Source of the DNA: Altererythrobacter xiamenensis
Lineage (GTDB): Bacteria > Pseudomonadota > Alphaproteobacteria > Sphingomonadales > Sphingomonadaceae
Length of the DNA: 64,000 nt
NCBI RefSeq assembly: GCF_900177715.1
Contig: NZ_FXWG01000003.1
Location: forward strand, 496,001-560,000
Direction: 5' to 3'
Of this stretch, positions 58,625 through 64,000 are shown piece after piece. Under the pieces are notes generated by a model, which was given only the letters and a program-made list of their open reading frames with translations, did no database searches and was not told where the DNA came from. Each line of letters begins with the position of its first letter. The stretch's first letter is position 1. A program made the position numbers and the translations under genes.

Positions 58625-59923
58625 TCAGGCCTCCTGGGATCGCGTGTCTGAATGGTGGTCTAGCAGTTCTTCGGGCGGATCGAAGGTTTTTGTGGTTCGC
58701 AGCACCGGGAAGATGCGGCTCCACAGCGCCACGGTGACGATTGCGCCCGCGCCTCCGGTCACAACCGCGGCGACAGGTCCTATCAGGAAAGCGAGGCTTC
58801 CGGAGAAGAAATCCCCGAACTCGTTCGAAGCGCTGATGGTGAGCAGACTGACCGAGGAAACGCGCCCACGCTTGTCGTCTGGCGTATGCAACTGGATAAG
58901 CGACTGGCGGATATAAACGCTGAACATGTCTGCCGCTCCGACAATGAACAGCATCGCGAGGCTGAGCGGCATTGAAGTCGAGAAACCGAAGATGATCGTG
59001 GCCAGCCCGAATACGAACACCGCCCAGAGCATTTTCGGGCCGACATTGCTCTTGAGCGGGCGAAAGCTGAAAATCAGCGCGGTGAGCGCAGCGCCTATGG
59101 CTGGCGCCATGGCGAGCTGGCTGAGGCCCGGCGCTCCGACATCGAGGATGTCGCGGGCATAGACCGGGAAGAGTGCCGTGGCTCCGGCCAAGAAAACGGC
59201 GAACAGATCGAGTGTGATCGCGCCAAGCACCATCTTGTTGCGCCACACATAGTGGAGCCCGTCGATGACCTGTCCGATGGGCCGCTGATCCTTGCGCACG
59301 GCGGGCTGCGGCACCTTTCCGATCAGGCTCAGCGAGATGATCGATACGAGAAATAGCGCGGCAGCAATCGCGTATGGCAGGGCTTGATCGACTACGTAGA
59401 AATACCCACCGAGAGCTGGGCCAACAATCATGCCGACTTGCCAGGCGATCGAGGACAGCGCGATCGCGTTGGGCAGAATTACCTTGGGCACCAGGTTGGG
59501 GGCGAGGGCGGACAGGGCGGGGCCCGCAAACGCGCGGGCAATCCCAAGTGCCACAGCTATCGAAAACAGCACGGGCAGGGTCATGGCGTCCTGCCATGTG
59601 ACCCAGGCCAGCACGGCCGCGCAAGCAAGCTGCAGGAGAACGGTTATGCGGCCAGTGTTGCGCCGGTCGAAACGGTCGGCCGCCAGGCCGGCGAAGGGCG
59701 TAAGAAAAAATAGCGGCGCGAATTGCAGCAGCCCGATAAGGGCCAACTGGCCGGATGCCCCGCCAACCGACATCCCGCTGTCGCGCGCGATATTGTAGGT
59801 TTGCCAGCCGATGATGAGCAGCATGGCATACTGCGCCAGCGTCATCGAAAGGCGTGAAACCCAGTACGCGCGGAAATTCGCGACGTGAAACGGATGGCGC
59901 TCGGTTTGCTGTTCGTCGCTCAC
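58625..59923 (-). CDS. MFS transporter (EntS-like)
   Basis: A 432-residue major facilitator superfamily exporter of the EntS/DHA3 type, twelve predicted membrane helices. Seen: [32 protein letters not shown], the motif A region [38 protein letters not shown], and the second-half motif [18 protein letters not shown]. The substrate is unknown; relatives export siderophores or drugs. It is followed 2 bp later by cysK. Another frame of similar length (58620-59966) has no transporter-like content. Confidence 0.94.
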   Translation of the reverse strand: MSDEQQTERHPFHVANFRAYWVSRLSMTLAQYAMLLIIGWQTYNIARDSGMSVGGASGQLALIGLLQFAPLFFLTPFAGLAADRFDRRNTGRITVLLQLACAAVLAWVTWQDAMTLPVLFSIAVALGIARAFAGPALSALAPNLVPKVILPNAIALSSIAWQVGMIVGPALGGYFYVVDQALPYAIAAALFLVSIISLSLIGKVPQPAVRKDQRPIGQVIDGLHYVWRNKMVLGAITLDLFAVFLAGATALFPVYARDILDVGAPGLSQLAMAPAIGAALTALIFSFRPLKSNVGPKMLWAVFVFGLATIIFGFSTSMPLSLAMLFIVGAADMFSVYIRQSLIQLHTPDDKRGRVSSVSLLTISASNEFGDFFSGSLAFLIGPVAAVVTGGAGAIVTVALWSRIFPVLRTTKTFDPPEELLDHHSDTRSQEA

Positions 59924-60017
59924 AAATGCGCAATGGCAGGCCGCAAAGGGCCTGCCAAGACGTCAAAATCTAGCCATGTCGGAAGCGGCGCTATTGCCGC
60001 CTTTCAAGCATTCCTTA

Positions 60018-60356
60018 TCAGCGCGGGCGACGCAGGCGCGGATTGGGCTGCAGCGTATCGATGATCGCCATGAAATCGTCGAAACGGATAATCCGTTCGA
60101 ACTGGAAGCCGGCGCGCTCGTCACGGGTCCAGATCACATAGGCCTCGATCCGGCCAACGACCGGAAGGCGGATGATTACGCGATCGCCGCGTTGCAATCT
60201 CTTCGCGTCGTCAACCATGAATCCATGGGCCGAAATGTTCGCGACATGGAGATCGATATCTCCGTGGGTGTTGTGTTCGACGATCACCGGAAAATCCACC
60301 GGATGACGCGCGGCACGGCGCAAGTCGGTTACACTCAGATTAGCTCCTGCCGTCAC
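60018..60356 (-). CDS. PilZ domain protein
   Basis: A 112-residue single PilZ domain, a predicted cyclic di-GMP receptor. The RxxxR motif is in LRRAARHPVDFP (about residues 13-17) and the D/NxSxxG motif in VANISAHGFMVDD. Both c-di-GMP contact motifs are therefore present. The start is GTG 60356 with GGAGG about 10 nt upstream; an ATG at 60363 is in another frame and opens a seven-codon reading frame that overlaps this start. It stands alone between tyrS and the MFS gene. Confidence 0.88.
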   Translation of the reverse strand: MTAGANLSVTDLRRAARHPVDFPVIVEHNTHGDIDLHVANISAHGFMVDDAKRLQRGDRVIIRLPVVGRIEAYVIWTRDERAGFQFERIIRFDDFMAIIDTLQPNPRLRRPR

Positions 60357-60471
60357 GGCGCATGACCCTCCGTTCTGTGTCGTTACGAACGGACTTAATG
60401 CGCCATAAAGCCTGACATTTAGTAAAGCCGCTTTTGTCTAAATTCGGGACATTTGGCCTTGTATTCTCGCC

Positions 60472-61701
60472 CTATTCGACGAGCAATCCGTGCTTTTTCT
60501 TGCCCAGGCTGAGGCGAATCGTTTCCCCGGCACCGGGTTGCACCAGCATTCCGGGATCGCTTACGGTCTGATCGTCCAGCTTGACCGCACCCTCCGCAAT
60601 CTTGCGCTTGGCCTCGCCATTGGAGGCGGTGAAACCGATCGCGGTAAGCGCCGCACCGATCCGCATGCCCTCGGCACCGAGCGATAGCGTCGGCAGATCC
60701 TCGCCTGCGCCCGAGCCTGCAAAGGTCTCTTGCGCTGTCGCTTCTGCAGCCCGGGCGGCATCCCGTCCGCGCACCAGCGCAGTTACCTCGTTCGCGAGGA
60801 TCACCTTGGCGTCGTTGATCTGGGCACCCTCGAGCGCTTCTAGCCGCGCGATCTCGTCCAGCGGCAGGTCGGTGAAGAGTTTGAGGAAACGCCCGACATC
60901 GCGGTCATCCACATTGCGCCAGTACTGCCAGAAGTCGTAACTCGGCAGCTGCGCTTCGTTAAGCCAGACCGCGCCTGCCGCGGTCTTGCCCATCTTTGCC
61001 CCGTCCGCAGTCGTCAGAAGCGGCGTGGTCAGGCCGAACAGCTCCATGCCGTCCATGCGCCGGCCAAGCTCCATACCGTTGACGATATTGCCCCATTGGT
61101 CGCTTCCGCCCATCTGCAGGCGAACGCCCATTTCCTTTGCCAGGTAACGGAAATCGTAGCCCTGAAGGATCATGTAGTTGAACTCGAGAAACGTCATCGG
61201 CTGCTCTCGTTCGAGGCGCAATTTGACCGAATCGAAGGTCAGCATGCGGTTCACCGTGAAATGCGTGCCGACTTCCTGTAGCAGTTCGATGTAACCCAGC
61301 TTGCCGAGCCAGTCGTTATTGTTGACCATTACCGCGTCGGTTGGGCCGTCGCCGAAAGTCAGAAGCTTTTCGAAAACCGTGCGTATGCCGGCGATGTTTT
61401 CTTCAATGGCTTCGTCGGTTAGCATCTTGCGACTCTCGTCGCGCCCGGTCGGATCGCCGATGCGCGTCGTTCCGCCACCCATTAGCACGATGGGCTTGTG
61501 GCGGGCCTGTTGAAGTCGGCGGAGCATCATGATCTGGACCAGGCTGCCGATGTGCAGCGAAGGTGCGGTCGCATCGAATCCGATATAGCCGGGAACGACC
61601 TGCTTGCTGGCAAGGGCATCGAGGCCCTCTGCATTGGTCATCTGGTGGATATACCCGCGCTCTTCGAGGACGCGCAGAAGATCGGACTGGTAGGTGGTCA
61701 T
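60472..61701 (-). CDS. tyrS: Tyrosyl-tRNA synthetase
   Basis: Class I aminoacyl-tRNA synthetase; 409 residues. HIGS-type signature [22 protein letters not shown], tyrosine-pocket [31 protein letters not shown], and the KMSKS equivalent [15 protein letters not shown]. The C-terminal S4-like RNA-binding domain has [24 protein letters not shown]. The start [17 protein letters not shown] is divergent from the DOMON-like gene across 47 bp. With a G in place of S in KMSKS, activity is still expected; this form is frequent. Confidence 0.97.
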   Translation of the reverse strand: MTTYQSDLLRVLEERGYIHQMTNAEGLDALASKQVVPGYIGFDATAPSLHIGSLVQIMMLRRLQQARHKPIVLMGGGTTRIGDPTGRDESRKMLTDEAIEENIAGIRTVFEKLLTFGDGPTDAVMVNNNDWLGKLGYIELLQEVGTHFTVNRMLTFDSVKLRLEREQPMTFLEFNYMILQGYDFRYLAKEMGVRLQMGGSDQWGNIVNGMELGRRMDGMELFGLTTPLLTTADGAKMGKTAAGAVWLNEAQLPSYDFWQYWRNVDDRDVGRFLKLFTDLPLDEIARLEALEGAQINDAKVILANEVTALVRGRDAARAAEATAQETFAGSGAGEDLPTLSLGAEGMRIGAALTAIGFTASNGEAKRKIAEGAVKLDDQTVSDPGMLVQPGAGETIRLSLGKKKHGLLVE

Positions 61702-61748
61702 CGTGTTCTCTTGCCTTGGGAGGGCGCGGTTAGCATGGAGAGGGGGTA

Positions 61749-62291
61749 ATGCAAACGCATCAACTCATCGCGCACCCTTCGCATCCGCCGCTCGAGGTCT
61801 CGGGCATTGAAGCCCGCTTGCGCAGTGATGATCCGAACTGGCTGCGGATCCGCTGGCGAATAGATGGCGTCGGCGCGCTGATCCTGCCGAAGATCGGGAC
61901 GAAAGCGCGCGCAGACGGATTGTGGCAGACGACGTGTTTCGAATTGTTCGTGAGACCCCAAGACGGCGGCGCCTATAGCGAATGGAACCTCTCCCCTTCC
62001 CGGCGCTGGAACGCTTACGACTTTGACAGCTATCGCGAGGGAATGCGCGAACGGGATGTTGCGCGCGAGCCAGATGGGCAACTCCACGCAGGATCGAGCT
62101 TCGTGCTGTTCGACGCTGCGATTCCGCGCGGCGCGCTGCCACGCCTGCCAGCGGATGTAGCCATAACCGCCGTGCTCGAGGAGGAGGGCGGCATAAAAAG
62201 CTACTGGTCGATCGTTCATCCTGAAGGGAAGCCCGATTTCCATCATACCGCTTGCTTCGCAGCGACAATTCCCGCAACCGACGCTCCATGA
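61749..62291 (+). CDS. DOMON-like domain protein
   Basis: A 180-residue beta-rich protein of the DOMON-like type (seen in many sphingomonads). Seen: [61 protein letters not shown], and [25 protein letters not shown]. The fold resembles carbohydrate- or heme-binding DOMON domains, but no ligand residues can be named. No signal peptide is present, so it is probably cytoplasmic. Its stop overlaps the next start (ATGA), coupling it to the DUF1343 gene. Confidence 0.85.
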   Translation: MQTHQLIAHPSHPPLEVSGIEARLRSDDPNWLRIRWRIDGVGALILPKIGTKARADGLWQTTCFELFVRPQDGGAYSEWNLSPSRRWNAYDFDSYREGMRERDVAREPDGQLHAGSSFVLFDAAIPRGALPRLPADVAITAVLEEEGGIKSYWSIVHPEGKPDFHHTACFAATIPATDAP

Positions 62292-63490
62292 AATTCGGTA
62301 TCGATCGTCTGCTGTCCGACCAAAAGCTCCTCGGTGAACTCGAGGGCAAGCGCGTCGCGCTAGTCGCCCATCCGGCGAGTGTGACCAAGGACCTTACCCA
62401 TAGTCTCGACGCACTGATTGCGGCGGGCGTGAACGTGACGAGCGCGTTCGGGCCGCAGCACGGCCTCAAGGGCGACAAGCAGGACAATATGGTCGAGACC
62501 GCGGACGAGACCGATCCGCAATACGGCATTCCGGTCTTCTCGCTCTATGGCGAGGTGCGCCGACCGACCGGCCAGATGATGTCGAGTGCCGACGTCTTCC
62601 TGTTCGACCTGCAGGACCTCGGCTGCCGCATCTACACCTTTGTCACCACTTTACTCTATCTCCTTGAAGAGGCTTCGAAAACGGGAAAGAGCGTGTGGGT
62701 TCTGGACCGACCCAATCCTGCCGGCCGTCCGGTCGAGGGGACGCTGCTCGTACCCGGTAACGAAAGCTTCGTCGGCGCAGCACCGATGCCGATGCGGCAC
62801 GGGCTTACGATGGGTGAAATGGGGCACTGGTTCATCGATCACTTCGGCCTCGACGTTGATTATCGCGTCGTCGCGATGGAGGGCTGGGAGCCGGACGGGC
62901 CGGGGCATGGCTGGCCGACCGATCGGATCTGGATCAATCCCTCGCCAAACGCTGCCAACGTCAACATGGCGCGTGCCTATGCCGGCACGGTCATGATCGA
63001 AGGCGCGACACTGAGTGAAGGGCGGGGGACCACCCGCCCGCTCGAAGTCCTGTTCGGCGCGCCCGATATCGATGCCAAGGCGGTGCTGGCGGAGATGTGG
63101 TCGCTGGCGCCCGACTGGATGGAAGGCTGCGCGATCCGCGAATGCTGGTTCGAGCCGACCTTCCACAAGCATGCAGGAACGCTCTGCAACGCGCTGATGA
63201 TCCACGCAGAAGGGCCGTTTTACCAGCACGACAATTTCAAACCGTGGCGGATGCAGGCGCTCGCCTTCAAGGCGATCCGGACCCTTTATCCGGACTACCC
63301 TATCTGGCGCGGCACGGATTTCAAATACGAGTATACCGAAGACGTTCTCGCGATCGACGTCATCAACGGCGGGTCGTCACTGCGCGAATGGGTCGATGAT
63401 CCCTCGGCCAGGCCATCCGATCTCGATGCCCTGGCGAGCAATGACGAGGCAAGCTGGATCGCGACCGTGCGCGATCACCTGCTCTACTGA
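62288..63490 (+). CDS. DUF1343 / NamZ-like exo-beta-N-acetylmuramidase
   Basis: A 400-residue DUF1343 protein, the family of Bacillus NamZ (YbbC), which removes terminal MurNAc from wall fragments. Seen: DRLLSDQKLLGELEGKRVALVAHPASVTKDLTHSLDAL, TSAFGPQHGLKGDKQDNM, GIPVFSLYGEVRRPT, DLQDLGCRIYTFVTTLLYLLEEA, WVLDRPNPAGRPVEGTLL, EGATLSEGRGTTRPLEVLFGAP. No signal peptide is seen, so it would act in the cytoplasm on recycled muropeptides; Bacillus NamZ is secreted. It is coupled to the DOMON-like gene. Confidence 0.87.
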   Translation: MKFGIDRLLSDQKLLGELEGKRVALVAHPASVTKDLTHSLDALIAAGVNVTSAFGPQHGLKGDKQDNMVETADETDPQYGIPVFSLYGEVRRPTGQMMSSADVFLFDLQDLGCRIYTFVTTLLYLLEEASKTGKSVWVLDRPNPAGRPVEGTLLVPGNESFVGAAPMPMRHGLTMGEMGHWFIDHFGLDVDYRVVAMEGWEPDGPGHGWPTDRIWINPSPNAANVNMARAYAGTVMIEGATLSEGRGTTRPLEVLFGAPDIDAKAVLAEMWSLAPDWMEGCAIRECWFEPTFHKHAGTLCNALMIHAEGPFYQHDNFKPWRMQALAFKAIRTLYPDYPIWRGTDFKYEYTEDVLAIDVINGGSSLREWVDDPSARPSDLDALASNDEASWIATVRDHLLY

Positions 63491-63505
63491 TCGGGCCGAG
63501 CGGAT

Positions 63506-64000
63506 ATGGACCACGAAAACCCTTCTCCGATCATGACCGAAAAGGAAGCCGAAGGCCTTCTTACGGCGAACAATCGCGATGCTGTCGCCATGCTGGCCAA
63601 GGCTGACCATCGAATGTTGGCAAGGGACCATCGCGCCGCCAGTGCCTATTATGGTCAGGTCGGTAAATTGGCTGCCACTGGCTCGGTAATCAGCGCCGAT
63701 GAACTCGCACGAGCGAATAGCGCAGCACAATGGCTCGCGGTGCGATTTCGAGAACAGATCCTTTCATCCCTCGATGCCAGTGGCATGACGCAGAATGAGA
63801 GGCATCCGAGATTTCAGAAATCTCTGGAGATCATGTTCGGTCAAAGGCAGCGTGAGCCGGAATACGTCCCGTATCCGCAAATTCCGATGACCTATTTCTA
63901 CCCGGATACAGAATATTGCGAGTTTTCCGACCGAACCAGTCATGCGTGGGTTTCCGAGCTCGAAGCGCAAACGGACGCCATTCGGAAAGAAGCCCTCAGC
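63506..64000 (+). CDS. Aspartyl/asparaginyl beta-hydroxylase family protein, N-terminal part
   Basis: A gene running off the window; 165 residues visible from ATG 63506 (MDHENPSPIMTEKEAEGLL). Residues 1-90 are helical and TPR-like (DHRMLARDHRAASAYYGQVGKLAATG). From about 128 the start of the beta-hydroxylase domain appears: PQIPMTYFYPDTEYCEFSDRTSHAWVSELEAQTDAIRKEAL, the 'PGLP-x-D-x-FPW-LEA'-like stretch. Catalytic His/Asp residues lie beyond the window. The family is 2-oxoglutarate/iron dependent; some members modify lipids or peptides. It lies 15 bp after the NamZ-like gene. Confidence 0.75.
   Translation, partial: MDHENPSPIMTEKEAEGLLTANNRDAVAMLAKADHRMLARDHRAASAYYGQVGKLAATGSVISADELARANSAAQWLAVRFREQILSSLDASGMTQNERHPRFQKSLEIMFGQRQREPEYVPYPQIPMTYFYPDTEYCEFSDRTSHAWVSELEAQTDAIRKEALS

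Overview
The window is GC-rich, densely packed chromosomal DNA from an alphaproteobacterium. Gene content, gene order and protein sequences point to the Sphingomonadales, most likely the family Erythrobacteraceae (Erythrobacter, Qipengyuania, Altererythrobacter and relatives). The pointers are the yqeY-dnaG-rpoD block with a long acidic insert in RpoD, a HTH-RibB-RibA-like fusion, a permissive KMGKT-type TyrS, and several small proteins of sphingomonad type. This placement is inference from recall; no database search was possible. There are no insertion sequences, prophage, CRISPR arrays or rRNA genes. It is mainly a housekeeping region with some unusual regulatory and composition signals.

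Layout. 1-6340: isoprenoid synthesis (ispA end), CoA (coaD), a periplasmic cyclophilin, the queuosine genes queA and tgt with an ABC exporter between them, and a chorismate mutase. 6340-15100, minus strand: rpsD, trmJ, nrdR, glyA, rpiB, then yqeY-dnaG-rpoD. 15287-20737, plus strand: carA, a small low-GC membrane protein wedged between carA and carB, then greA. 20755-23480, minus: an acetyltransferase, a DUF4170 protein and four small membrane proteins resembling the E. coli yqjD/yqjE group. 23657-26812: eno, ribH, the HTH-RibB fusion with a palindrome in front of it, and tRNA-Lys(CTT). 27511-33226, minus: the complete rod-shape operon mreB-mreC-mreD-mrdA-rodA. 33424-37482, plus: mutL, an M28 peptidase and a lipoprotein with an 18-bp tandem repeat.

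37483-44071, minus: MaoC dehydratase, glutaredoxin-MauE fusion, DUF1206 protein, ychF, Tat-signal SDR, CPBP protease, pth and rplY (a scattered version of the common rplY-pth-ychF cluster). 44214-46094: two tandem TraB/GumN proteins. 46254-52256, plus: glyQS and ppdK. 52253-54588: a methyltransferase, comF, a candidate structured RNA and hisI. 54635-56955: a MerR regulator of LiuR type and a DmdC-like acyl-CoA dehydrogenase. 57008-61701, minus: dienelactone hydrolase, cysK, an MFS exporter, a PilZ protein and tyrS. 61749-64000, plus: DOMON-like protein, a NamZ-like DUF1343 protein, and the start of an aspartyl/asparaginyl beta-hydroxylase.

The most interesting signals are: (1) an 18-bp perfect palindrome plus a third half-site just upstream of the HTH-RibB fusion, suggesting an autoregulated riboflavin enzyme; (2) a CsoR/CstR-like G-tract palindrome filling the -35/-10 spacer of an apparently leaderless glutaredoxin-MauE gene; (3) a promoter- and terminator-bounded candidate RNA of about 250 nt antisense to the comF 3' end; (4) a low-GC in-frame block inside glyS; and (5) the low-GC small gene joined at both ends to carA and carB by overlapping codons.
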